This document shows, one piece after another, positions 1 through 8,216 of a stretch of 64,000 nt of DNA (position 1 is the stretch's first letter; each line of letters starts with the position of its first letter). The notes under the pieces are model-generated. The model was not told the DNA's origin and did no database searches. It saw only the letters and a program-made list of their open reading frames with translations. A program made the position numbers and the translations under genes. Origin of the DNA: JAYWXI01 sp036016955 (GTDB lineage: Bacteria; Bacteroidota; Bacteroidia; Flavobacteriales; Weeksellaceae); NCBI RefSeq assembly GCF_036016955.1, contig NZ_JAYWXI010000004.1:151970-215969 (forward strand), given 5' to 3'.

Positions 1-843
1 AAAGGGAATATTCTCCACGTTAGGAATATTGGCAATAACCCCTTTGGTCGCTCCTACCGCCTTCATGCCATCCAGCACTCCCTTAATGGAAGCAGCCAAA
101 ACATTAGGATCGGTAATATCGTTCGAACCATAAGTCCTCGGATCCAAATTACCCGTTTGATCTTTTCCAACACCGCCGGAAGTGGCATAAGACAGTACGT
201 CATTGTTCCCTATCCACAAAGAAAAGAACGTAGGCTTCGCCGCCATCGCGTCTTTCAATACACTGGTCGATGCCGAACTCGCGAAACGCACAAAATAAGG
301 ATTGGATACCCCTAAAGCAATCCCTTGTTCATTACCATAACCCTCGGCCACCAAATGAAAAGACTTCGCCCCAGGAACCCCGAGATTGTTATAACTTCCC
401 GAAACTTTCGTAAAAGCACTAACAGGAGCCGCATTCAAAGGCGTCATGGTCTTTCCTAAAACCGCCCCCGTATTCCCGTCCAAAACGTCCGTAACCTGAA
501 GGGTTAGTTTCCCCGGAAAAAGATAAGCTCCCGTTGCCGGATTTTTGAAATTACTAAACCCGCCCACGTTATCCGGCATCAAGGGTTGCAAAAACTCGCC
601 ACTGCCCGCCTTTGCCATTTGCGAAGCAATAATATTGGGATAAGATTCCACCTGACCGTCCAAATAAAGGGCATTATCCCGATAACCCGACGTCAAAGAA
701 TTTCCCAAAGCCACATATTTTGTAAAATCGGCACTCCCGCTGGTCACTGCAACAGCCTCCACATTCGTATCGAAATCCGTATTACAACTGTAGGTGAAAA
801 ATAGTGCAGAGGCCGCAACAGCCGATAAAATTATTTTTTTCAT
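1..843 (-). CDS. SGNH/GDSL-family lipoprotein hydrolase, 3' end beyond window
   Basis: Partial gene: 281 codons run from the ATG at 843 to the window edge without a stop. The N-terminus is a lipoprotein signal peptide (MKKIILSAVAASALFFTYSC), with Cys20 as the likely lipidated residue. Around residue 46 it reads YVALGNSLTSGY, the block I nucleophile region of the GDSL/SGNH hydrolases with Asn in place of Asp before the catalytic Ser. A later SLWIGNNDVL resembles block III (GxND). The family acts on esters; the substrate is unknown. It lies 12 bases downstream of the FadL-type porin gene on the same strand, so the two are probably co-transcribed and may act together on a hydrophobic substrate at the outer membrane (inference). 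Confidence 0.85.
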   Translation of the reverse strand, partial: MKKIILSAVAASALFFTYSCNTDFDTNVEAVAVTSGSADFTKYVALGNSLTSGYRDNALYLDGQVESYPNIIASQMAKAGSGEFLQPLMPDNVGGFSNFKNPATGAYLFPGKLTLQVTDVLDGNTGAVLGKTMTPLNAAPVSAFTKVSGSYNNLGVPGAKSFHLVAEGYGNEQGIALGVSNPYFVRFASSASTSVLKDAMAAKPTFFSLWIGNNDVLSYATSGGVGKDQTGNLDPRTYGSNDITDPNVLAASIKGVLDGMKAVGATKGVIANIPNVENIPF

Positions 844-855
844 AGCCAAAAATGA

Positions 856-2091
856 TTATTTAAGATTATAATTAAGCCCTAAACCGAAATAATAAGTTCT
901 AGCCTTAGCCTGCCCCGCAAAATTATAGTAGGCATTATTAAACGTTCTGTATTTAGGGAACGACATCGCTGCCGCCAAGTCCACCCCAAGTCCGCCGAAC
1001 TTCAACCCCAAACCGGCCGTAGCCACATGGGCATTAAACGAAGGCGTCTCCGGAATAAAATGCTCATCGCTGTATGGCGCTTCGTCATAGTACCAACCAG
1101 CCCGTCCCGCAACTTTTTCACTGAAGTGGTATTCTGTTCCTAAACGGTAAGTTCTCGTACTGTAAAAATTTTTCGGCACTACCGATACCGTCGCATCCGA
1201 AGCCTGGTTCCCCACCAAAGCATTCTCGAAGTCCAAAGTCAGATGGCTATACGCCTGCCATCCCGTATAGTTGAAATCCGCCGCCAACTTCCACTTCGGA
1301 GTTACCCAGTAAGACGCGGCAAGAGTATATTCGTCCACCAAAGGCAGCGTCGCCGTAAAACGATCCTGCCCCTGAGCATTCAGCCCCAAACGATCATAAA
1401 GCGCGCTGGAAACATTAAAGGTTGCCAAACCGTTTTTGGCTTTCATATCCACCGGACCGCGGTAAGCCACACTAACATCCAAACGTTCGTCCGGACGGAA
1501 GTAAAAGCCCAAACCGAAACCGTGCCCCACTGCTTTGCTGTCTTTAATGTTCATGGTTCCGCCCAATTGGGTTACCGCACGATCCCAGTCCACCTCGCCT
1601 TTCGCATAGATGTAACTCGCGCCCAACGATACCCATGGCGCCAATTTCACGGAAACCATCGGCTGGAAGAAAAAAGAACGCAAAGCCATCTTCTGAACCA
1701 TCTCTTTTCCGGCCCACTCCTCGCCCCAATTAATGGTACTACCATAAGGCGTAGTAAAACTAAATCCTACCGAAAGGTCCTCAATCGGTTTATAGGCCAC
1801 CGCCGCATAAATCGGAGTCCCCAAAGGATTGTCCGTCTCATAGGATTGCAACGTCGCCGCATTTTGATAAGTCACCGAGGAAAGCGCTCCAAAACCGCCA
1901 ACCGCTACACTAAGCTTCGAAGGAATAAAAGAAATCCCTGCAGGGTTAAAAAATGCAACACTAGCATCCTCCGCATGAGCGCTGGTATGCGCCATCGCCA
2001 GCTGTCTAACCCCCTGAAGAGAAACCCTGAAACCGCCCGCATAAGCCATCATTCCGGCAAGAAGCGATGTGGTAATGATTATTTTTTTCAT
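856..2091 (-). CDS. OmpP1/FadL/TodX-family outer membrane transporter
   Basis: 411 aa with a Sec signal peptide (cleavage after about residue 18, MMAYA-GGF). The mature start GGFRVSLQGVRQLAMAHTSA followed by AFFNPAG near residue 50 is the hallmark of the FadL/OmpP1 family, whose N-terminal plug closes a 14-stranded beta-barrel. Many later segments show the alternating hydrophobic pattern of barrel strands, ending in YYFGLGLNYNLK. The family moves long-chain fatty acids and other hydrophobic molecules across the outer membrane; the substrate here cannot be read from sequence. It is the first gene of a two-gene unit with the GDSL lipoprotein and has a TATATTTG -7 box upstream. Confidence 0.92.
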   Translation of the reverse strand: MKKIIITTSLLAGMMAYAGGFRVSLQGVRQLAMAHTSAHAEDASVAFFNPAGISFIPSKLSVAVGGFGALSSVTYQNAATLQSYETDNPLGTPIYAAVAYKPIEDLSVGFSFTTPYGSTINWGEEWAGKEMVQKMALRSFFFQPMVSVKLAPWVSLGASYIYAKGEVDWDRAVTQLGGTMNIKDSKAVGHGFGLGFYFRPDERLDVSVAYRGPVDMKAKNGLATFNVSSALYDRLGLNAQGQDRFTATLPLVDEYTLAASYWVTPKWKLAADFNYTGWQAYSHLTLDFENALVGNQASDATVSVVPKNFYSTRTYRLGTEYHFSEKVAGRAGWYYDEAPYSDEHFIPETPSFNAHVATAGLGLKFGGLGVDLAAAMSFPKYRTFNNAYYNFAGQAKARTYYFGLGLNYNLK

Positions 2092-2114
2092 ACTACAATA
2101 ATTATTATCGAATC

Positions 2115-2122
2115 CAAATATA
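2115..2122 (-). promoter_or_regulatory. -7 promoter box for the FadL/GDSL pair
   Basis: On the minus strand the box reads TATATTTG, a match to the Bacteroidota TAnnTTTG element, 23 bases before the FadL ATG. I see no TTG at the expected 17-23 base spacing upstream. Confidence 0.5.
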
Positions 2123-2417
2123 AACTTATTTTGGGTTTGAGCGTTAATATTTGCTTAATATTTTTAAACATAAACCTTTTGAACCCCCTGTTTTTAACTA
2201 AAAAAAGCCTAAAACACAAGCCTCAAATCGCTATTTTAAAGGGAAATAACCACCCTGAAACAAAAAATAATAAAACAAGTGTTTAACTTTAAACACCTCT
2301 CGCCAACGCACCCCCTTTATCTCTCCTTACAGCCCCAAAACTCCCGCCTTCGTTATTCCCGTAAAAAATTATCTGTCGCAAAAAACAAAGGAAAAACCGC
2401 TTTGAAAAAAATTATAC

Positions 2418-2425
2418 TAAATTTG
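2418..2425 (+). promoter_or_regulatory. -7 promoter box for ricT-gldH-PBP1A
   Basis: TAAATTTG matches TAnnTTTG, 34 bases before the ricT ATG. The nearest TTG (2402-2404) is only 13 bases upstream, shorter than usual, so the -33 element is uncertain. Confidence 0.5.
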
Positions 2426-2459
2426 CAGGAATTAGAACTAGAATTATAAATAATAGAAT

Positions 2460-3728
2460 ATGAGTTGTGGATGCAAAACATCCGGTGACCACTCCTGCGG
2501 AACCAAGTCCTCCACAGGATGCGGGAGCGTGGATACCTGCGGCAATAGTTATAAACTGAGCGTCTTTGATTGGTTGTCGAACGTCAATACGCCAAACCAT
2601 AAAACGTCATGTGATTTTGTAGAAGTAAGATTCAAAAACGACCGAAAACACTTTTATAGAAACCCTCATCACTTGCCTCTGCATATCGGAAGCATCGTCA
2701 CGGTGGAATCCAGCCCGGGGCATGACGTGGGAGTGGTGAGCCTTACGGGAGAGCTCGTCAAGATACAGATGAAGAAGAAAAAAGCCTCCCAAGACCAGGC
2801 GTTGAAAATCTACCGCATTGCCAATCAAAAAGACATTGAGACCTGGCAAGAAGCCCGAAAAAAAGAAGATGCAACCAAGAAAGAGGCTAAAATCATTGCT
2901 TCCAGATTGGGATTAGAAATGAAAATTACCGACGTGGAATATCAAGGGGACGGCGCCAAAGCCACCTTCTATTATACCGCGGACAGTAGAGTCGATTTCC
3001 GACAACTCATCAAGGAATACGCCACGCTTTTCAAAACCAAAATCGACATGAAGCAGATCGGCTTCCGTCAAGAATCGGCCAAAATCGGCGGAATAGGCTC
3101 CTGCGGAAGAGAATTATGCTGCTCTTCATGGCTTACCGATTTTCGCTCGGTCAATACCAATGCCGCACGCTATCAACAACTTAGCATCAACCCCCAAAAA
3201 CTGGCGGGGCAATGCGGAAAACTCAAATGCTGCCTTAACTTCGAACTCGACAGCTACATGGACGCCCTTTCGGACTTTCCGTCCCAAAACACTTCGCTTG
3301 ACACGGAAAAAGGAAAGGCTTTCTGCATCAAAATCGACGTTTTCAAAAAGAAAATGTGGTTTGCTTACGCCGAGAACCCCGTGGCCTGGTACGATATAGA
3401 CACCAAAGAAGTTAAAAAACAAATCGAAAACAACAAAAAAGGAATTAAAGCCCCTCTTTTGGAAGAATTGGTCACCCCGAACGAATTCGCCATGAAAACC
3501 GTGGATCTCATTCAGGAAAATAGTACGGACCGGTTCGATAAGAAAAACAAACCGAGAAACCGAAAGTCCAATTCAAAAAATCAAAGAGACCATAAAACGA
3601 AAGAACAAAATCAAACAAAAAACCAAACCAAAGAAAAACCAGCCGAAAAGCGAACAGAAAATACCGCCAAACCCAAACCTCGGAAAAATTTCAAAAAAAA
3701 ACCGCCCAAAAACAATCCCAATGAATAA
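2460..3728 (+). CDS. ricT: RicT-like PSP1-domain protein
   Basis: 422 aa. The first 30 residues are Cys-rich (MSCGCKTSGDHSCGTKSS and on), a PSP1 domain follows (about residues 50-290), and the last 60 residues are a Lys/Asn-rich, probably disordered tail. Conserved PSP1 cysteines are visible in GSCGRELCCSSW and GQCGKLKCCLNFE. In Bacillus, RicT works in a Fe-S-carrying complex with RicA and RicF that acts on RNA processing; neither partner is encoded here, so the role in this lineage is inferred. The 3' end overlaps gldH by 8 bases, showing translational coupling with an envelope gene. Confidence 0.85.
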   Translation: MSCGCKTSGDHSCGTKSSTGCGSVDTCGNSYKLSVFDWLSNVNTPNHKTSCDFVEVRFKNDRKHFYRNPHHLPLHIGSIVTVESSPGHDVGVVSLTGELVKIQMKKKKASQDQALKIYRIANQKDIETWQEARKKEDATKKEAKIIASRLGLEMKITDVEYQGDGAKATFYYTADSRVDFRQLIKEYATLFKTKIDMKQIGFRQESAKIGGIGSCGRELCCSSWLTDFRSVNTNAARYQQLSINPQKLAGQCGKLKCCLNFELDSYMDALSDFPSQNTSLDTEKGKAFCIKIDVFKKKMWFAYAENPVAWYDIDTKEVKKQIENNKKGIKAPLLEELVTPNEFAMKTVDLIQENSTDRFDKKNKPRNRKSNSKNQRDHKTKEQNQTKNQTKEKPAEKRTENTAKPKPRKNFKKKPPKNNPNE

Positions 3729-4197
3729 GATTTTGGTTTTTTTTTCGTTGATGCTCTTAGCCTCTTCCTGCACACCGGGTTCCGAGGAGGTTTACATGCA
3801 TTCTTTAAATGGCCTTTGGCCCCAAAAAGCCACCCAAAAGTTTGAATTTGAAATAAAAGAAAACCAAACCCCGAAAAACATTATATTTGTCGTAAGAAAC
3901 AATAACGATTATCCTTACAGCAACCTTCGGGTTTTCAGCAAAATATACCCCGAGGGACAGCCTCAAGCCAAAACCGATACCCTGAACTACCTTTTGGCTC
4001 GCCCCAATGGCGAATGGATCGGAAAAGGCTTTGGAGACACCAAAGAAATACGCTTTCAATACAAAATACAACATCGGTTTCCGAAAAACGGTCGCTACGT
4101 CATCGAAGTACAACACGCCATGCGGCGCGACACCCTTAGAGGCATCGAAGATTTCGGAATAAAAATAGAATCAGCTAAATCGCAAAATGGAGAATAA
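3721..4197 (+). CDS. gldH: Gliding motility lipoprotein GldH
   Basis: 158 aa with a lipoprotein signal peptide (MNKILVFFSLMLLASSC; Cys17 lipidated). The signature segment is NIIFVVRNNNDYPYSNLRVF, followed by a beta-rich domain, as in GldH of Flavobacterium. GldH is needed for gliding and for function of the type IX secretion machinery in F. johnsoniae, but gldH is also kept in non-gliding flavobacteria, so motility cannot be concluded. It overlaps ricT by 8 bases and the downstream penicillin-binding protein by 11 bases; the gldH-PBP neighbourhood is common in flavobacteria as I recall it. Confidence 0.85.
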   Translation: MNKILVFFSLMLLASSCTPGSEEVYMHSLNGLWPQKATQKFEFEIKENQTPKNIIFVVRNNNDYPYSNLRVFSKIYPEGQPQAKTDTLNYLLARPNGEWIGKGFGDTKEIRFQYKIQHRFPKNGRYVIEVQHAMRRDTLRGIEDFGIKIESAKSQNGE

Positions 4198-6559
4198 AAA
4201 ACAAAACAAAAGCACTTTCCCTCTGCCTCCGAAAAAGAAAAAAGGAGGGCCTAAAAAATGGATTAAACTCATTTGGACGGGACTTATTGCCGTGGTTCTC
4301 GGAATTTCGGGATTGTTTTTTGCCGTTGCCCAAGGTTTTTTGGGAGAAATGCCCGAAGTTCGGGAGCTTGAAAACCCCGACATCTACGTCGCTTCCGAAA
4401 TCATTTCTTCGGACGGGAAACTTCTCGGAAAATTTGAAAAAGAGAAAACCCATCCCGTGACCTATAGCGACCTTCCCCCTTATTTGGTTTACGCCTTGCA
4501 AGCCAAAGAGGACGAACGTTTTAAGGAACACTCGGGTATTGATTTAAAATCCGTCGCCCGGGCCGCTTATTTCCGTGGAGACCGAGGCGGGGGGTCCACC
4601 ATCACCCAACAATTAGCCAAATTGCTCTTTACCAAAGAGCCCTCTTCCAACCCGATCAAAAGGGTGATTCAGAAACTCAAGGAATGGGTAGTGGCGGTCA
4701 GCTTGGAAAAACGCTACACCAAAGAGGAAATCATTACGCTTTATTTCAATAAATTCGACTTTACTTACAATGCCAACGGTATCGAAATGGCCTCCCGAAT
4801 TTATTTTAATAAAAACACCAAAAATCTTACGCTTCCCGAAGCTGCCGTATTTGTAGCCATGCTGGAAGCCCCTATCGCCAACAATCCTCTGAGAAACCCC
4901 GAAAGAGCCAAACGACGCAGGGATGTGGTATTGGAACAAATGCTCCAAACCGGCTACATTGACCAAGCCACTTACCAACGTGCCGTGGATACACCGGTGG
5001 TTACCGATTATCATCCCGTTAAAAGCATTGACGAAGGGTATTCGGCCTACTATAAATTCTACCTCCGAAAAGAAATTGACAACATTCTGAAAGAACACGA
5101 AAAGAAAACAGGAAAAAAACTCAATCTTTTCAAAGACGGTCTGAAAATATACGTTACGCTAGACTCCAAAATGCAGCGTTTTGCCGAAGAAGCAATTAAG
5201 GAACACCTCACGGCCCTTCAAAAAAACTTCGATGCCGAGCAGAAAGGAAGAAAGCAAAGACCTTTCTATAATATTTCTCAAAAACAAATCGACGGAATCA
5301 TGCTTCAAGCCATGAAGCGCACCGGCCGTTACAAGCAGCTTGCCGCCGCCGGCGTACCGGAAGATTCCATTATGATGGAGTTTCAAAAACCGATAAAAAC
5401 CACCCGTTTTACTTGGGCCGGAGAAGAGGAAGTAGAAATGTCGCCTTACGACTCCATACGCTATCATAAACAAATTGCCCAAGCCGGACTTATGTCTATG
5501 GTTCCCGCTACGGGAGAGATAAAAGCATGGGTCGGCGGTATCAACTGGCAGCACTTCCAATACGACCACATTAAACAAGGAAAACGTCAGGTAGGCTCCA
5601 CCTTCAAGCCTTTCGTGTACGCCACTGCCATCATGAATCTCGGCATGACACCTTGTTCAACGGTTTCCAATGCTACTTTTAACGAAAGAGGCTACCGCGT
5701 CCCTGGAAGCGGAGGCTCGCCCACACTCAAACATGCTTTAGCCCACTCTCTCAACCCTGTAGCCGTAAGACTAATGGACATGAGCGGTACCGACAAGGTG
5801 ATCCAATTGGCTCGTGATTTGGGTGTTACCCAAGACATCCCAAGAGGTCAACTTGCCGTCGCTTTGGGTTCTTCCGACATTACCATCTACGAAATGCTCG
5901 GAGCCTACAGTACCTTTGCCAACTTCGGAAACTACATCAAACCCGAAATGATTTGGCGAATTGAAGACGCTAACGGACGGGTGATAAAAGAAGTTAAAAC
6001 CGAAACCAAAGAGGTCATGAACGAAATGTACGCCTACACTATGATCGACTTGATGAAAGGCGTTGCCGATTTCGGTACCGCTTCCGGAGAACTCGGACGA
6101 AGAGGCATTGCGAAAGGAACAGAAATTGCCGCAAAAACAGGAACCACACAAAACAATTCCGACGGATGGTTTATCGGCCTTACACCGAATTTGGCCACGG
6201 GCGTTTGGGTCGGTTGGGAAGACCGAGCCACCCATTTCCGAAGTACCGGTGAAGGACAGGGTGCCAAAATGGCCTTACCGATATGGGCGATTTTCATGAA
6301 GAAAATCTATACGGACGGCACTTTGGGGGTTTCTCCTGAAGACAAATTCATCAAACCGTCGAACTGGACGGGCGACTGCGCCGATCTACAAGGTTTAGGC
6401 GGAGGCTATGGGGATGACGGCGGCCTTCAAACCATCGACCAGCTTAAAAACCCTCAACCAAGTACCCCAAACCCGAATAAAACCGGTACCTCCAATAAAA
6501 AAGAGGAAAATCTGAACGAAAGCCTCAATAAAGACACCGAGGTAGATTTCAACCAATAA
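4187..6559 (+). CDS. Class A penicillin-binding protein (PBP1A-type)
   Basis: 790 aa bifunctional peptidoglycan synthase. A short cytoplasmic Lys-rich tail is followed by one membrane anchor (about residues 27-48). The GT51 glycosyltransferase domain carries KEDERFKEHSGID near residue 107 and RGGGSTITQQLAKLLF near 130. The transpeptidase domain has the SxxK serine in GSTFKPF (about 470), the SxN motif in HSLNP (about 521) and KTGT (about 649). It polymerises lipid II and cross-links the stem peptides in the periplasm. The C-terminal 60 residues are rich in Gly, Pro, Asn and Lys. It is the last gene of the ricT-gldH unit and is followed directly by a strong terminator. Confidence 0.93.
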   Translation: MENKKQNKSTFPLPPKKKKGGPKKWIKLIWTGLIAVVLGISGLFFAVAQGFLGEMPEVRELENPDIYVASEIISSDGKLLGKFEKEKTHPVTYSDLPPYLVYALQAKEDERFKEHSGIDLKSVARAAYFRGDRGGGSTITQQLAKLLFTKEPSSNPIKRVIQKLKEWVVAVSLEKRYTKEEIITLYFNKFDFTYNANGIEMASRIYFNKNTKNLTLPEAAVFVAMLEAPIANNPLRNPERAKRRRDVVLEQMLQTGYIDQATYQRAVDTPVVTDYHPVKSIDEGYSAYYKFYLRKEIDNILKEHEKKTGKKLNLFKDGLKIYVTLDSKMQRFAEEAIKEHLTALQKNFDAEQKGRKQRPFYNISQKQIDGIMLQAMKRTGRYKQLAAAGVPEDSIMMEFQKPIKTTRFTWAGEEEVEMSPYDSIRYHKQIAQAGLMSMVPATGEIKAWVGGINWQHFQYDHIKQGKRQVGSTFKPFVYATAIMNLGMTPCSTVSNATFNERGYRVPGSGGSPTLKHALAHSLNPVAVRLMDMSGTDKVIQLARDLGVTQDIPRGQLAVALGSSDITIYEMLGAYSTFANFGNYIKPEMIWRIEDANGRVIKEVKTETKEVMNEMYAYTMIDLMKGVADFGTASGELGRRGIAKGTEIAAKTGTTQNNSDGWFIGLTPNLATGVWVGWEDRATHFRSTGEGQGAKMALPIWAIFMKKIYTDGTLGVSPEDKFIKPSNWTGDCADLQGLGGGYGDDGGLQTIDQLKNPQPSTPNPNKTGTSNKKEENLNESLNKDTEVDFNQ

Positions 6560-6565
6560 AAACCC

Positions 6566-6596
6566 AAAGACCTTCCCTTGACCGGAAGGTCTTTTA
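6566..6596 (+). terminator. Intrinsic terminator after the PBP gene
   Basis: A perfect 11-base stem (AAAGACCTTCC, 6566-6576, pairing with 6584-6594) with a 7-base loop, ending in a T-run, 6 bases after the PBP stop. Confidence 0.85.
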
Positions 6597-6605
6597 TCAT
6601 TCAAC

Positions 6606-8153
6606 ATGAACCTAAGCGCCATAACCCAAACCTATCTTTCAACCTTTCCCTATGACTCTTCCCTTAATCCTATCCCACGCCAAACGCCAGGCAAACTCCT
6701 GGCTCGGGCTAACCCCGTGGGATTTCCCAATGCCGTTTTAATCGATTTCAATGAAAAACTGTCGCTAGATATAGGTTTAGGCTCCCTGCAAACCTCTCAG
6801 GAGGAGCAGTTCCTCCATGCCAGCTTCATCCCTTCCAAGCTTCAACCGTATGCCACCGCCTATGCAGGGCACCAGTTCGGACAATGGGCCGGCCAACTGG
6901 GAGATGGAAGAGCACTTTTCGCCGGTGAAATCACTAACCATCACGGCCAAACCACCGAACTCCAATGGAAAGGTGCCGGCTTAACCCCATATTCCCGCCA
7001 CGCCGACGGCCGTGCCGTATTACGATCCACCGTTCGGGAGTATCTAATGAGCGAAGCAATGCATCATTTGAAAATCCCTACCACTCGTGCTTTAGCCCTG
7101 AGTCTTTCCGGTGAAGCCGTCATTCGGGACATTCTGTATTCCGGCAACCCTAAACCCGAACCCGGCGCCGTAATGATGAGAACCGCCCCCAGTTTTTTAC
7201 GTTTTGGACATTTTGAACTTTTAGCCGCCCAAAGAAACCTCCCTCTGCTTTCTCAACTCGCCGACTTCACCATCCAAAATTACTTCCCCGAAATCCAATC
7301 CAAGGGAAAAGAACGCTATTTAGATTGGTTTTATTCCATCACAGAAAAAACCGCCCACCTGATCACCCAATGGCAACGGGTAGGTTTTGTTCACGGCGTA
7401 ATGAACACCGATAACATGTCCATTTTAGGGCTTACCATCGACTATGGACCTTTCGCCATTATGGAAGAATACAATCCGAAATTCACCAGCAATACCACCG
7501 ATCTGCCCGGTCGCCGCTACGCTTTTGGACAACAGGAAAACGCCGCCCTTTGGAATCTTTGGCAACTGGCCAACGCTCTTTTCCCCTTGATTGGCGAAGA
7601 AGATCCCATTCAGGAAGTGCTTTCGGCTTACGACGCTCTGATAACCGACAAAAAAAATCGGATGTTATGTGACAAATTCGGCTTCAATTTCCCCCGAAAA
7701 GAAGACCCTTCCTTTTTTCAAAACTGGCAAAACCTCGCACAAGAATTGCAAGCGGATCACACTCTGTTTTTCATTCTATTGGAAGAATGGAATCCCGAAA
7801 AAAATAACGCCGCCGACCATTTCGAACCCTGTTTTTACAAACCTCTTAACAAAGACGAAAAAGAACGGTTTAATGCCCTTCTCGCACTTTACTCGCTGCG
7901 AGTCCAGCACAATCAACAGGATCAAAAAGAAACCCAAAACAAAATGCAGCAAAGCAATCCCAAATTCGTTTTAAGAAACTATTTACTCCACGAATGCAGC
8001 GAGCAGTTAGCCCAAAACGACAATACCTTATTTAAAAAATTAAAAACAGCTCTCCAATCCCCCTATGAAAATCGTTTTTCGGAATTCGCCATAAAACGCC
8101 CCGACCAATACACCAATACCCCCGGTTGCACCATGCTTTCTTGCAGTTCTTAG
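6606..8153 (+). CDS. selO: SelO/YdiU-family protein adenylyltransferase (AMPylase)
   Basis: 515 aa, the usual family length. SelO proteins are pseudokinases that transfer AMP from ATP to Ser/Thr/Tyr of target proteins, linked to redox homeostasis. Visible landmarks are YAGHQFGQWAGQLGDGRA, the nucleotide-binding WKGAGLTPYSRHADGRAV, the catalytic-loop and Mg-binding region HGVMNTDNMSILGLTIDYGP, and the C-terminal CTMLSCSS. The bacterial family ends in a Cys-containing motif where eukaryotic members carry selenocysteine, and that pattern is kept here. It is a stand-alone gene after a terminator. Confidence 0.93.
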   Translation: MNLSAITQTYLSTFPYDSSLNPIPRQTPGKLLARANPVGFPNAVLIDFNEKLSLDIGLGSLQTSQEEQFLHASFIPSKLQPYATAYAGHQFGQWAGQLGDGRALFAGEITNHHGQTTELQWKGAGLTPYSRHADGRAVLRSTVREYLMSEAMHHLKIPTTRALALSLSGEAVIRDILYSGNPKPEPGAVMMRTAPSFLRFGHFELLAAQRNLPLLSQLADFTIQNYFPEIQSKGKERYLDWFYSITEKTAHLITQWQRVGFVHGVMNTDNMSILGLTIDYGPFAIMEEYNPKFTSNTTDLPGRRYAFGQQENAALWNLWQLANALFPLIGEEDPIQEVLSAYDALITDKKNRMLCDKFGFNFPRKEDPSFFQNWQNLAQELQADHTLFFILLEEWNPEKNNAADHFEPCFYKPLNKDEKERFNALLALYSLRVQHNQQDQKETQNKMQQSNPKFVLRNYLLHECSEQLAQNDNTLFKKLKTALQSPYENRFSEFAIKRPDQYTNTPGCTMLSCSS

Positions 8154-8191
8154 AAAGCGGCAAAAACATGGTTCAGAATTCTCTTTTTTGC

Positions 8192-8199
8192 TATTTTTG
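8192..8199 (+). promoter_or_regulatory. -7 promoter box for the membrane protein at 8217
   Basis: TATTTTTG, a match to TAnnTTTG, 17 bases before the TTG start. No TTG lies at the normal -33 spacing. Confidence 0.45.
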
Positions 8200-8216
8200 C
8201 GGCAAAATTTCGAATT

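Larger units (their letters stand above)
2092..2459. other. 368-base divergent intergenic region
   Basis: This region separates the minus-strand fadL-type gene from ricT. It holds the -7 boxes of both (2115-2122 minus, 2418-2425 plus) and a perfect 7-base inverted repeat with a 4-base spacer at 2279-2296. I see no convincing gene in it. Confidence 0.6.

Noticed and set aside
1243..2286. A 347-codon open reading frame antisense to the FadL-type gene
   Set aside because: It is Arg/His/Pro-rich with no domain, and the opposite strand is a clear FadL gene with signal peptide and NPAG motif.
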